A model generated the notes under the pieces. It did no database searches, had not been told where the DNA came from, and was given only the letters and a program-made list of their open reading frames with translations. This document shows positions 52,086 to 60,373 of a DNA stretch of 64,000 nt, piece after piece. The position numbers were made by a program, and so were the translations under genes. The DNA lies in the NCBI RefSeq assembly GCF_015461835.1, contig NZ_JACOPX010000015.1, positions 164,173 to 228,172 of the forward strand, written 5' to 3'. Numbering within the stretch: position 1 is the first letter of the stretch; each line of letters begins with the position of its first letter. This DNA comes from Pseudomonas neuropathica (GTDB lineage: Bacteria > Pseudomonadota > Gammaproteobacteria > Pseudomonadales > Pseudomonadaceae).

Positions 52086-53294
52086 TTAAACCTGGTTCAG
52101 ACGTTCGGCGATAAAGGTGACCAGTTGGCGAGCGATCTTGCTCTTGCTGGTCTGGGCGAAAACCGTGGCGTGCAGCGCACGGTCAATTACGCTGCAGGCG
52201 TTTTCTTCGCTATTGAAACCGATACTCGGATTGGCGACGTCGTTGGCGACGATCAGATCGAGATTCTTGTCCTTGAGCTTGCGTGCAGCGTAGTCGAGCA
52301 GGTGTTCGGTCTCGGCGGCGAAACCGACACTGAACGGACGGTCGGGACGGGTCGCGATGGTGGCCAGGATGTCCGGGTTACGCACCATTTGCAGGACGAA
52401 GCCGTCACCGCTCGTAGGATCTTTCTTGAGTTTTTGCGGGGCGACAACTTCCGGGCGGTAGTCCGCAACGGCCGCCGAGGCGATGAACACGTCGCACGGG
52501 ATCGCCGACTCACAGGCCGCGAGCATATCGCGGGCGCTGACCACATCGATGCGCGTGACGCGATCCGGCGTCGGCAGGTGCACCGGGCCGCTGATCAGCG
52601 TGACGCGGGCGCCGGCCTCAACTGCGGCTTCAGCGAGGGCGAAGCCCATTTTCCCGGAGCTGTGGTTGGTGATGTAGCGTACCGGGTCGATGTTTTCCTG
52701 AGTCGGGCCGGCGGTGATGACGACGTGTTTGCCGGTCAGCGCCTGGCGCTGGAAGCAGTCCGCTGCGCATTGTGCGAGGTCGGTGGCCTCCATCATGCGG
52801 CCCATGCCGACGTCGCCGCAGGCCTGGCTACCCGAGGCCGGGCCGAAGGTCTTCAGGCCACGGCTTTCCAGGAGTTGCAGGTTGGCCTGGGTTGCGGGAT
52901 CGCGCCACATCGCCTGATTCATTGCCGGAGCAACGGCGACGACAGCATCGGTGGCCAGCACCAAAGTGGTCAGCAAATCGTTGGCGATGCCTTGTGCCAG
53001 GCGGGCTATCAGGTCGGCGGTGGCTGGGGCGATCAGTACCAGGTCAGCCCATTTCGCCAGCTCGATGTGGCCCATCGCGGCTTCGGCCGCCGGGTCGAGC
53101 AAGTCGAGGTGGACCGGGTGGCCGGACAGCGCTTGCATGGTCAGCGGAGTGATGAACTCGGCGCCGCCATGGGTCATGACCACGCGCACTTCGGCGCCCT
53201 GATCGATCAGGCGACGAACCAGATCGGCGCTCTTGTAGGCCGCGATGCCGCCGCCGACGCCCAGCACGATGCGTTTCCGATACAGCCGCTGCAT
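52086..53294 (-). CDS. coaBC: CoaBC, phosphopantothenoylcysteine synthase/decarboxylase
   Basis: A bifunctional coenzyme A enzyme: the N-terminal CoaC flavodoxin-like domain (GGGIAAYKSADLVRRL, PAMNQAMW) decarboxylates, and the C-terminal CoaB domain (VVITAGPTQENIDPVRYIT, SSGKMGFALA) adds cysteine to phosphopantothenate using CTP. The start at 53294, MQRLYRKR, is the usual one; an open frame continues to 53363. 402 residues is normal. radC is divergent. Confidence 0.97.
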   Translation of the reverse strand: MQRLYRKRIVLGVGGGIAAYKSADLVRRLIDQGAEVRVVMTHGGAEFITPLTMQALSGHPVHLDLLDPAAEAAMGHIELAKWADLVLIAPATADLIARLAQGIANDLLTTLVLATDAVVAVAPAMNQAMWRDPATQANLQLLESRGLKTFGPASGSQACGDVGMGRMMEATDLAQCAADCFQRQALTGKHVVITAGPTQENIDPVRYITNHSSGKMGFALAEAAVEAGARVTLISGPVHLPTPDRVTRIDVVSARDMLAACESAIPCDVFIASAAVADYRPEVVAPQKLKKDPTSGDGFVLQMVRNPDILATIATRPDRPFSVGFAAETEHLLDYAARKLKDKNLDLIVANDVANPSIGFNSEENACSVIDRALHATVFAQTSKSKIARQLVTFIAERLNQV

Positions 53295-53429
53295 AGGTCT
53301 GCCTTTCATTTCGTGGGTGACATACGTGGCGAAACCCCCTCCCCAGGGTGAATTCGCCCGCAAAAAAGATGGGCTACGATATCACAGCGACCGCTACGGA
53401 ACAGCGGCGCCCACAGACAGGGAAGTGCT

Positions 53430-54104
53430 ATGAGTATTCGCGATTGGCCTGCGGCGGAACGTCCGCGGGAAAGGTTGTTGGAGCACGGGGCAGCGAGCCT
53501 TTCAGACGCTGAGTTACTGGCGATTTTTCTGCGCACCGGATTGCCCGGAATAAGCGCTGTGGACCTGGCACGCAATCTGTTGACTCAATTCGGCAGCCTG
53601 CGTTTGCTGCTTGAGGCCGATCAGGACGCATTCAGCAAACAATTGGGGCTCGGGCCGGCGAAGTTTGCGCAACTGCAAGCGGCTCAGGAAATGAACAGGC
53701 GGCATCTGGCTGAGAAATCACGGCAGAAACCAGCCCTGGAAAACCCTCAGGTCGTTCGCGATTATCTGAAATCGATGCTGCGTCACGAACCGCATGAGGT
53801 GTTTGGTTGCCTGTTTCTCGACTCCAAACATCAAGTACTGAATTTCGAGATACTGTTTCGCGGCTCAATCGACAACACCAGCGTGCATCCACGCGAGGTT
53901 GTGAAGCGATGTTTGGCCAATAACGCCGCTGCGTTGATCCTGTGCCACAACCATCCATCGGGGAACACTGACCCCAGTCAGGCTGATCGGCTGCTGACCA
54001 AGCGCCTGCAAAAGGCACTGGAGCTGATTGATGTGCGGGTGCTCGATCATTTCATCGTTGGCGATGGTGAGCCATTGTCGATGGCTGAGTGTGGCTGGAT
54101 GTAA
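53430..54104 (+). CDS. radC: RadC-family protein (JAB/MPN domain)
   Basis: The 224-residue protein has an N-terminal helix-hairpin-helix-like region (RPRERLLEHGAASLSDAELL, QLGLGPAKFAQLQ) and a C-terminal JAB1/MPN metal site with LILCHNHPSGNTDPSQAD (two His and Asp). Though named for radiation response, the biological role is unsettled. This appears to be the full chromosomal form. It is divergent from coaBC and followed by a REP-like pair. Confidence 0.95.
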   Translation: MSIRDWPAAERPRERLLEHGAASLSDAELLAIFLRTGLPGISAVDLARNLLTQFGSLRLLLEADQDAFSKQLGLGPAKFAQLQAAQEMNRRHLAEKSRQKPALENPQVVRDYLKSMLRHEPHEVFGCLFLDSKHQVLNFEILFRGSIDNTSVHPREVVKRCLANNAAALILCHNHPSGNTDPSQADRLLTKRLQKALELIDVRVLDHFIVGDGEPLSMAECGWM

Positions 54105-54130
54105 CGCTCAGGGGGAAAACGCTAAGCCCC

Positions 54131-54220
54131 TGTAGGAGTGAGCCTGCTCGCGATAGCAATTTTCCAGTCACCGAATGGGTTGACTGAAATGACGCCATCG
54201 CGAGCAGGCTCACTCCTACA
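54131..54220. repeat. Paired REP-like palindrome, family 2
   Basis: Arms 54131-54154 and 54197-54220 are exact 24-bp inverted repeats. They fill the gap between convergent radC and the binding-protein gene. Confidence 0.85.
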
Positions 54221-54238
54221 GGTTATGTGCCGGGCAGG

Positions 54239-55825
54239 TTATTTCAGGTTGACCTTGGAGTAGTCCTGACGGCCAAACGGGCTTACCGAGTAACCCTGTA
54301 CGTCCTTACGCGTCAGTGCGTAGGCCGTCGGATGCGCCAGCGGCAGCCACAACGCCTGCTGCTGAATCTGCGTCTGCGCCTGCTCATAGAGCTTGGTACG
54401 TACGCCTTGTTCGCTGGTGGTCTTGCCGGCGCTGATCAGCTTGTCCAGATCGGCGTTGCAGTAGCGTGCGAAGTTGGTGCCCGATTTGACCGCGGCGCAG
54501 GAAAACTGCGGCGTAAGGAAATTGTCCGGGTCGCCGTTGTCGCCGGCCCAGCCCATGAACAGCAGGTCATGCTCGCCCGCCTTGGCGCGGCGAATCAGTT
54601 CGCCCCACTCGATCACGCGGATTTCCGCCTGAATACCGATTTCCGCCAGATCCGATTGCAACAACTGTGCTCCGAGGCTTGGGTTCGGGTTGAGCAGGCT
54701 GCCCGAAGGACGCGTCCAGATGGTGGTCTGGAAGCCGTCTTTCAAACCGGCCTTGAGCATCAGCGCCTTGGCTTTGGCCACGTCATGCGGGTAACCCGGC
54801 AGGTTCTTCGCATAACTCCAGGTGTTCGGTGGGTAAGGGCCATTGGCCGCTTCGGCGGTGTCTTCGAACACCGCCTTGATGTAGTTGGCTTTGTCGAACG
54901 CGAGGTTGATGGCCTGACGCACCTCTGGCTTGTCCAGCGGCGGATGCTGGCTGTTGATGCCAACGAAAGCGGTCATGAAGGCGTCAGTCTTTTCGACTTT
55001 TAGTGTCGGCTCTTTCAGCGCGGCCTGTACGTCCAACGGTTTTGGTGACAGGGCGATCTGGCATTCGTTGCGTCGTAGCTTTTGCAGGCGCACGTTGGCG
55101 TCCGGGGTGATGGCGAAGATCAACGGGTCTACCGAAGGCTTGCCACCGAAGTAGTCCGGGTTGGCCTTGTAGCGAATCGCCGCGTCTTTCTGGAAGCGAT
55201 TGAACACAAACGGGCCGGTACCGATCGGCTGGCTGTTGAGCTTGTCCGTGGCATTGGCCTTCATCAATTTGTCGGCGTATTCGGCGGAGTAGATCGATGC
55301 GAAGCCCATGCTCAGGGTCGCCAGGAAGGTCGAGTCCGGGTGATCAAGGGTGAAGCGCACGGTCAGCGGATCGAGCGCGTCGATCTTCTTGATTAGCGCT
55401 GGCAACTGCATCGATTGCGCATGGGGGAAGCCGCTCTGGGCGACTTTGTGCCACGGGTTGGCCGGGTCAAGCATGCGGTCGAAGCTGAATTTGACGTCTT
55501 CTGCAGTCAGCTCACGGCTCGGCTTGAAGTAATCAGTCGTATGAAACTTCACCTGTGGGTGTAGCTTGAAGACGTACGTCAGGCCATCGGTGCTGACTTC
55601 CCAGCTGGCGGCCAGGCTCGGCACGACTTTGCCGCTGGCGGTGTCGAATTCAACGAGACGGTTCATCAGCACGTCGGCCGAGGCGTTGGTGGTGGTCAGC
55701 GAGTTGTACTGAACCACGTCGAACCCTTCAGGGCTGGCCTCGGTGCAGACGCTCAGCGCGGCGGCCTGGGCCAGGGGGCTCAGCAGGAGCGGGGCGAGCA
55801 ACAGGGGTAGGGCAGCGAGGCGCAT
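54239..55825 (-). CDS. ABC-transporter substrate-binding protein, dipeptide type
   Basis: A 528-residue periplasmic SBP_bac_5 (DppA/OppA-like) protein. The signal peptide ends in AQAA. The mature start SVCTEASPEGFDVVQYNS is typical of DppA-like proteins, and the body has ASWEVSTDGLTYVFKLHPQVKFHTTDYF, here only cited in part: the LTYVFKLHPQVKFH strand and AEDVKFSFDRMLDP are hallmark segments. No permease genes are next to it, so it is an orphan receptor in this window and must use a transporter elsewhere. Ligand is unknown; peptides or amine compounds are possible. Confidence 0.9.
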   Translation of the reverse strand: MRLAALPLLLAPLLLSPLAQAAALSVCTEASPEGFDVVQYNSLTTTNASADVLMNRLVEFDTASGKVVPSLAASWEVSTDGLTYVFKLHPQVKFHTTDYFKPSRELTAEDVKFSFDRMLDPANPWHKVAQSGFPHAQSMQLPALIKKIDALDPLTVRFTLDHPDSTFLATLSMGFASIYSAEYADKLMKANATDKLNSQPIGTGPFVFNRFQKDAAIRYKANPDYFGGKPSVDPLIFAITPDANVRLQKLRRNECQIALSPKPLDVQAALKEPTLKVEKTDAFMTAFVGINSQHPPLDKPEVRQAINLAFDKANYIKAVFEDTAEAANGPYPPNTWSYAKNLPGYPHDVAKAKALMLKAGLKDGFQTTIWTRPSGSLLNPNPSLGAQLLQSDLAEIGIQAEIRVIEWGELIRRAKAGEHDLLFMGWAGDNGDPDNFLTPQFSCAAVKSGTNFARYCNADLDKLISAGKTTSEQGVRTKLYEQAQTQIQQQALWLPLAHPTAYALTRKDVQGYSVSPFGRQDYSKVNLK

Positions 55826-56096
55826 GGTCGGTTTCCTTTTACAGATCGAAGGCCCATCTGCAAGTGCAGTCTGGAAAAGGCCTACCCTAGAGGTCTGGAT
55901 TACAAATGACTATCCCCTTTTTGCATTTTCGGGGCACAGTAATGGCCGTTTTTCAGGCAGCGGGGCGCGGCCAAAAGTCTGAAACACCCGCAAGGGTGGT
56001 TTTCTGCGACGAGTGGTAAAAATCGATGCCAGCCTTTATCCAAGGCGTTCGCAGGCTGAAAAAGCGCCTTTTTGTGGATTGTTTGCACACCGAATG
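55826..56096. other. Intergenic region upstream of the rpmB promoter
   Basis: Part of the 448-bp gap between the binding-protein gene and rpmB. It holds small GC-rich hairpins (CACCC-GGGTG near 55987) but no supported gene. Confidence 0.4.
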
Positions 56097-56125
56097 TTGT
56101 TGCTCCGAAGTCTTTCTGGTATAAA
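56097..56125 (+). promoter_or_regulatory. Sigma-70 promoter of rpmB-rpmG
   Basis: TTGTTG (56097-56102) and TATAAA (56120-56125) with the optimal 17-bp spacing. Transcription would begin near 56132, leaving a 140-nt leader. Confidence 0.75.
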
Positions 56126-56194
56126 GCAGCGCTCTTTTCTAGGGGCCCGGTTCCTTCACTGTAGGTGTAGCCGGTAAGACCTCTAAAGAAACGC

Positions 56195-56248
56195 GGCGCC
56201 TGGCGCCAAATGACTGAGAGATTAAGCGGCCAACCCATGCCGGGTTGG
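56195..56248 (+). promoter_or_regulatory. Structured 5' leader of rpmB
   Basis: Two hairpins lie in the leader: GGCGCC-T-GGCGCC (56195-56207) and CCAACCC-ATGCC-GGGTTGG (56230-56248), the second 25 nt before the start codon. Such a position suits translational feedback by a ribosomal protein, which is inference. Confidence 0.45.
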
Positions 56249-56273
56249 GCATGTGGTTTTAGAGGGCTGAGGC

Positions 56274-56507
56274 ATGTCGAGAGTATGTCAAGTTACCGGT
56301 AAGGGTCCGGTGACTGGGAATAACATTTCCCACGCAAACAACAAAACCCGTCGTCGTTTCCTGCCGAACCTGCAGCATCACCGCTTCTGGGTTGAAGAAG
56401 AGAAACGTTTTGTGCGTCTGCGCGTATCTGCCAAAGGCATGCGTATCATCGACAAGCGTGGCATCACTGTCGTGCTCGCCGAACTTCGCCGCGATGGCAA
56501 GATTTAA
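56274..56507 (+). CDS. rpmB: Ribosomal protein L28
   Basis: L28 is a 50S subunit protein. The 77-residue sequence starts MSRVCQVTGKGPVTGNNISH and contains KTRRRFLPNLQHHRFWV and LRVSAKGMRIIDKRGI, all diagnostic. GAGGC precedes the ATG. rpmG follows after 11 nt. Confidence 0.99.
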   Translation: MSRVCQVTGKGPVTGNNISHANNKTRRRFLPNLQHHRFWVEEEKRFVRLRVSAKGMRIIDKRGITVVLAELRRDGKI

Positions 56508-56518
56508 GGGAGCTAATC

Positions 56519-56674
56519 ATGCGTGAATTGATTCGTTTGATCTCGAGCGCCGGTACTGGTCACTTCTACACTACCGACAAGAACAAGCGTACTACCCCGG
56601 ACAAAATCGAGATCAAGAAATATGATCCGGTTGTTCGCAAGCACGTGATCTACAAGGAAGGCAAAATCAAGTAA
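56519..56674 (+). CDS. rpmG: Ribosomal protein L33
   Basis: A 51-residue 50S subunit protein read directly from the sequence: MRELIRLISSAGTGHFYTT, KRTTPDKIEIKKYDP and ending YKEGKIK. It lacks the CxxC pairs of zinc-binding L33, so it is the zinc-independent type. AAGGGAG lies 8 nt upstream. It shares the transcript with rpmB and is followed by a strong terminator. Confidence 0.98.
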   Translation: MRELIRLISSAGTGHFYTTDKNKRTTPDKIEIKKYDPVVRKHVIYKEGKIK

Positions 56675-56693
56675 TTGATTTTTCCCGACTTAC

Positions 56694-56729
56694 AAAAAAG
56701 GCCCGTATCTCACGATACGGGCCTTTTTT
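56694..56729 (+). terminator. Terminator of rpmB-rpmG
   Basis: AAAAAAGGCCCGTATC, TCAC, GATACGGGCCTTTTTT; perfect stem with T run. Its core stem also occurs in the gltS/crc terminator. Confidence 0.92.
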
Positions 56730-56764
56730 GTGGTCTCGATTTTTGTGTCGCCTTTCCTGACGCC

Positions 56765-56830
56765 TTCGCGAGCAAGCTCGCTCCCACAATGGAATGCGGT
56801 CAATTGTAGGAGTGAGCCTGCTCGCGATAG
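56765..56830. repeat. Two REP-like half sites of different families (3 and 2)
   Basis: A family-3 arm (56765-56788, GCGAGCAAGCTCGCTCCCAC) and a family-2 arm (56805-56830) lie 16 bp apart, an unusual mixed pair. Confidence 0.75.
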
Positions 56831-56854
56831 GGCCGGATCAGCCAGCGAAAATCC

Positions 56855-57217
56855 TCAAGCCTCCTGTTCAAAGATCACATAGATCTTGCGGCAAGCTTCG
56901 AGCACTTCCCAAGTGCCCCGAAACCCTGCCGGAATCACAAACCGGTCGCCAACGCGCAACGTCTTGGCATTGCCCTCGCCGTCACGCAGCACCGACACGC
57001 CCTGTAAAATCTCGCAGTATTCATGCTCGGTGTAATTCACCGTCCACTGACCCACCGCACCTTCCCACACGCCAACGCCCATCTGCCCACACGGGCTGTC
57101 GTATTGATGAAACACCGCTTGCTCAGGATCACCCTTCAGTACTTTCGCCGGGTCCGGGCGATAGCGTTCGGCTTCGCTGCTGGTCAGGCTGATGTCGACG
57201 ACGTTCTGGATGTTCAT
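56855..57217 (-). CDS. Cupin-domain protein
   Basis: A 120-residue single-domain cupin. The strands GVGVWEGAVGQWTVNYTEHE and EYCEILQGVSVLRDGEGN, then LRVGDRFVIPAGFRGTWEV, follow the cupin pattern (DUF861-like), with TEHEYCEILQG supplying His and Glu for metal. Function is unknown; next to an aldehyde dehydrogenase of amine catabolism, a role in that pathway is possible. ATG 57217 has a GGGGGA site 8 nt upstream and gives the start MNIQNV; the frame is open to 57289. Confidence 0.85.
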   Translation of the reverse strand: MNIQNVVDISLTSSEAERYRPDPAKVLKGDPEQAVFHQYDSPCGQMGVGVWEGAVGQWTVNYTEHEYCEILQGVSVLRDGEGNAKTLRVGDRFVIPAGFRGTWEVLEACRKIYVIFEQEA

Positions 57218-57456
57218 TGTTGTTATCCCCCGTGAATACGGCGCGATTGGCTGGAAAGGGCCAAAGTCTATGTTGATTAAAATCAACACCGCAAGGCCGT
57301 ATGGCCACCTTATGTCAAATATATTGAAACAACCCCGGCCGCTGGTTTAGGGTGGCGGGTGCCTCTGGCCGAAAAACCGGCTGGCCGGGCAGAATTCTTG
57401 AGGACGCTGGCGACGATCGCGCGGCGCTCGTATTCAACAAGCGGAGGACACTCGAA

Positions 57457-58950
57457 ATGACCACCCTGACTCGTGCCGACTGGGAACAACGCGCCCGCGA
57501 CCTGAAAATCGAAGGCCGCGCTTATCTCAATGGCGAATACACCGACGCCGTCTCCGGCGAGACCTTCGAGTGCATCAGCCCGGTCGATGGCCGTCTGCTC
57601 GGCAAGATTGCCAGCTGTGACGCCGCCGACGCCCAGCGCGCCGTAGAAAACGCCCGCGCCACCTTCAATTCCGGCGTCTGGTCGCGCCTGGCGCCGACCA
57701 AGCGCAAAGCCACCATGATCCGTTTCGCCGGCCTGCTCAAGCAGCACGCCGAAGAACTGGCCCTGCTCGAAACCCTCGACATGGGCAAACCGATCAGTGA
57801 TTCGCTGTACATCGACGTTCCGGGCGCGGCGCAAGCGCTGAGCTGGAGCGGTGAAGCGATCGACAAGATTTACGACGAAGTGGCGGCGACGCCGCACGAT
57901 CAACTCGGTCTGGTAACCCGCGAACCAGTCGGTGTGGTCGGTGCCATCGTGCCGTGGAACTTCCCGCTGATGATGGCCTGCTGGAAACTCGGCCCGGCGC
58001 TGTCGACCGGTAACTCGGTGATCCTCAAGCCGTCGGAAAAATCTCCGCTGACCGCCATCCGCATCGCCGCGCTGGCTGTTGAGGCCGGTATTCCGAAAGG
58101 CGTGCTCAACGTGCTGCCGGGTTACGGTCACACCGTCGGCAAGGCGTTGGCTCTGCACAACGATGTCGACACACTGGTGTTCACCGGTTCGACCAAAATC
58201 GCCAAGCAACTGATGATCTACTCCGGCGAATCGAACATGAAACGTGTCTGGCTGGAAGCCGGCGGCAAGAGCCCGAATATCGTCTTTGCCGATGCGCCGG
58301 ATTTGCAAGCCGCTGCCGAATCTGCCGCCAGCGCCATCGCCTTCAACCAGGGCGAAGTCTGCACCGCCGGTTCGCGTCTGCTGGTCGAGCGTTCGATCAA
58401 GGACACATTCCTGCCGATGGTGATCGAGGCGCTGAAAACCTGGAAGCCGGGCAATCCGCTGGATCCGGCCACCAACGTCGGTGCGCTGGTCGACACTCAG
58501 CAGATGAATACGGTGCTGTCGTACATCGAATCCGGTCACACCGATGGCGCCAAACTGGTCGCCGGCGGCAAGCGCATTCTCCAGGAAACCGGTGGTACCT
58601 ATGTTGAGCCAACGATTTTCGATGGCGTGAGCAACGCGATGAAGATCGCTCAGGAAGAGATCTTCGGCCCGGTGCTGTCGGTCATCGCTTTCGATACGGC
58701 TGAAGAAGCGATCCAGATCGCCAACGACACGCCTTATGGCCTGGCTGCTGCGGTATGGACCCAGGACATCTCCAAGGCGCATCTGACCGCCAAGGCACTG
58801 CGCGCAGGCAGTGTCTGGGTCAACCAGTACGACGGCGGCGACATGACCGCACCGTTCGGCGGCTTCAAGCAGTCGGGTAACGGTCGCGACAAATCGCTGC
58901 ACGCGTTCGACAAGTACACCGAGCTGAAAGCGACGTGGATCAAGCTGTAA
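57457..58950 (+). CDS. kauB: Aldehyde dehydrogenase of the KauB/PuuC type
   Basis: An NAD(P)-dependent aldehyde dehydrogenase of 497 residues. Catalytic residues are present: Glu in LEAGGKSPNIV and Cys in FNQGEVCTAGSR; the cofactor region has GAIVPWNFPLMM and FTGSTKIAKQL. The N-terminus (YLNGEYTDAVSGETFECISP) and C-terminus (FGGFKQSGNGRDKSLHAFDKYTELK) match 4-guanidinobutyraldehyde and gamma-glutamyl-aminobutyraldehyde dehydrogenases. The position beside a cupin gene and rpmBG matches what I recall for kauB in P. aeruginosa, where it serves arginine and polyamine catabolism. ATG 57457 follows GGAGGA by 7 nt. A GGGAGCCTGATT hairpin follows at 58960. Confidence 0.85.
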   Translation: MTTLTRADWEQRARDLKIEGRAYLNGEYTDAVSGETFECISPVDGRLLGKIASCDAADAQRAVENARATFNSGVWSRLAPTKRKATMIRFAGLLKQHAEELALLETLDMGKPISDSLYIDVPGAAQALSWSGEAIDKIYDEVAATPHDQLGLVTREPVGVVGAIVPWNFPLMMACWKLGPALSTGNSVILKPSEKSPLTAIRIAALAVEAGIPKGVLNVLPGYGHTVGKALALHNDVDTLVFTGSTKIAKQLMIYSGESNMKRVWLEAGGKSPNIVFADAPDLQAAAESAASAIAFNQGEVCTAGSRLLVERSIKDTFLPMVIEALKTWKPGNPLDPATNVGALVDTQQMNTVLSYIESGHTDGAKLVAGGKRILQETGGTYVEPTIFDGVSNAMKIAQEEIFGPVLSVIAFDTAEEAIQIANDTPYGLAAAVWTQDISKAHLTAKALRAGSVWVNQYDGGDMTAPFGGFKQSGNGRDKSLHAFDKYTELKATWIKL

Positions 58951-58959
58951 GCCGCTGAG

Positions 58960-58984
58960 GGGAGCCTGATTCAATCAGGCTCCC
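58960..58984 (+). terminator. Hairpin after kauB
   Basis: GGGAGCCTGATT and AATCAGGCTCCC, a 12-bp perfect repeat around one base; it has no T tract, so termination is uncertain. Confidence 0.5.
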
Positions 58985-59003
58985 AAACCAGACAGAGATC
59001 CCC

Positions 59004-59093
59004 TGTGGGAGCGAGCTTGCTCGCGAATGCGGTGTATCAGTCAGCAAATCTGCTGAATGTGAAACCGTATTCGCGAGCAAGCTCGCTCCCACA
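59004..59093. repeat. Paired REP-like palindrome, family 3
   Basis: Arms 59004-59027 and 59070-59093 are exact 24-bp inverted repeats, core GGGAGCGAGCTTGCTCGCGA. Confidence 0.85.
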
Positions 59094-59139
59094 GTGGTTT
59101 TGTGGTGCACATAAAAAATAATCCACAGGAGCGTGGAAC

Positions 59140-60285
59140 ATGCGGTGGGCGACGTATTTCGCCGTGTTGGCATCTGTCTTGAGTGTCGGCCTGGCCCTGG
59201 GGGTCAGCATGCCGTTGGTGTCGTTGCGCCTCGAAGGTTGGGGCTACGGCTCCTTTGCCATCGGCGTGATGGCGGCGATGCCAGCGATTGGTGTGCTGCT
59301 GGGCGCGAAGATTTCCAGCCATCTGGCCGCACGTTTCGGCACGGCGAACCTGATGCGCCTGTGCCTGTGGGCCGGGGCGCTGTCGATCGGTCTGTTGGCG
59401 TTGCTGCCGAGCTACCCGATCTGGCTGGTGCTACGGCTGATGATCGGGGTGATCCTGACCATCGTGTTCATCCTCGGCGAGAGCTGGATCAATCAACTGG
59501 TGGTCGAGAACTGGCGCGGGCGACTGGTGGCGCTGTATGGCAGCAGCTATGCGTTGAGCCAACTGTCGGGTCCGTTGCTGTTGGGCGCGCTGGGCACCGA
59601 GCATGATTACGGTTTCTGGGTCGGTGTCGCTTTGTTGTTGCTGTCGCCATTGCTTTTGCTGGGCCGCAGCGGTGCGCCGAGCAGTGAAGCCAGCAGCGTA
59701 ACGTTCAAGGAGTTGTGGGGCTTCGCCCGTGAGCTGCCGGCGATTGCCTGGGCGGTGTCGTTGTTCGCCGCATTCGAGGCGATGATCCTGACGTTACTGC
59801 CGGTGTATTGCCTGCAACAGGGCTTCACTGCCGAGATCGCGCTGGCGATGGTCAGCACGGTGGTGGTGGGCGATGCGCTGCTGCAGCTGCCGATTGGTGC
59901 GCTGGCCGATTATCTGTCGCGGCGCACCCTGTTCACTGGATGCGCAGTGATCCTGATGCTGTCGAGCCTGGCGATTCCAATGTTGATCGACACGCTGTTG
60001 ATCTGGCCGCTGTGGGTGCTGTTCGGTGCCAGCGCCGGCGGGCTGTTTACCCTTTCACTGATCCTGATTGGCGAGCGTTATCGTGACGATGCACTGGTGC
60101 GGGCCAATGCGCATATTGCGCAGCTGTGGGGCGTGGGATGTCTGATCGGGCCGCTCGCGGCCGGGGCGGGCAGCCAGTGGATCAATGGGCATGCGTTGCC
60201 GTTGTTGATGGCGATTGGGGCGTTTGGTTTGGTGATACTGCTCTTGCGCCAAGGGGCATTCGGACCCATAACCGAGCCTGCCTAA
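59140..60285 (+). CDS. MFS transporter (YcaD-like)
   Basis: A 381-residue major facilitator protein with about twelve membrane helices. Typical features are the loop after the second helix (LGAKISSHLAARFG), the motif GESWINQLVVENWRGRLVALYG and in the second half GALADYLSRRTLF. These suit the YcaD-type subfamily, whose substrates are unknown. ATG is preceded by AGGAGCG. It follows kauB in the same direction beyond a REP-like pair, and may export or import related compounds, which is inference. Confidence 0.88.
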   Translation: MRWATYFAVLASVLSVGLALGVSMPLVSLRLEGWGYGSFAIGVMAAMPAIGVLLGAKISSHLAARFGTANLMRLCLWAGALSIGLLALLPSYPIWLVLRLMIGVILTIVFILGESWINQLVVENWRGRLVALYGSSYALSQLSGPLLLGALGTEHDYGFWVGVALLLLSPLLLLGRSGAPSSEASSVTFKELWGFARELPAIAWAVSLFAAFEAMILTLLPVYCLQQGFTAEIALAMVSTVVVGDALLQLPIGALADYLSRRTLFTGCAVILMLSSLAIPMLIDTLLIWPLWVLFGASAGGLFTLSLILIGERYRDDALVRANAHIAQLWGVGCLIGPLAAGAGSQWINGHALPLLMAIGAFGLVILLLRQGAFGPITEPA

Positions 60286-60289
60286 GATC

Positions 60290-60366
60290 AAAAGATCGCA
60301 GCCTTCGGCAGCTCCTACAGCTGAAATGCATTCGTTCTGTAGGAGCTGCCGAAGGCTGCGATCCTT
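60290..60366. repeat. Paired REP-like palindrome, family 1
   Basis: Arms 60290-60318 and 60339-60366 form a near-perfect inverted repeat between convergent genes; the outermost end of the right arm diverges (CCTTTG). Confidence 0.8.
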
Positions 60367-60373
60367 TGCTTTT

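Noticed and set aside
35544..60366. Repeated palindromic units resembling a CRISPR array
   Set aside because: Units occur as separated inverted pairs between genes, not as regular direct repeats with spacers, and no cas gene is present.
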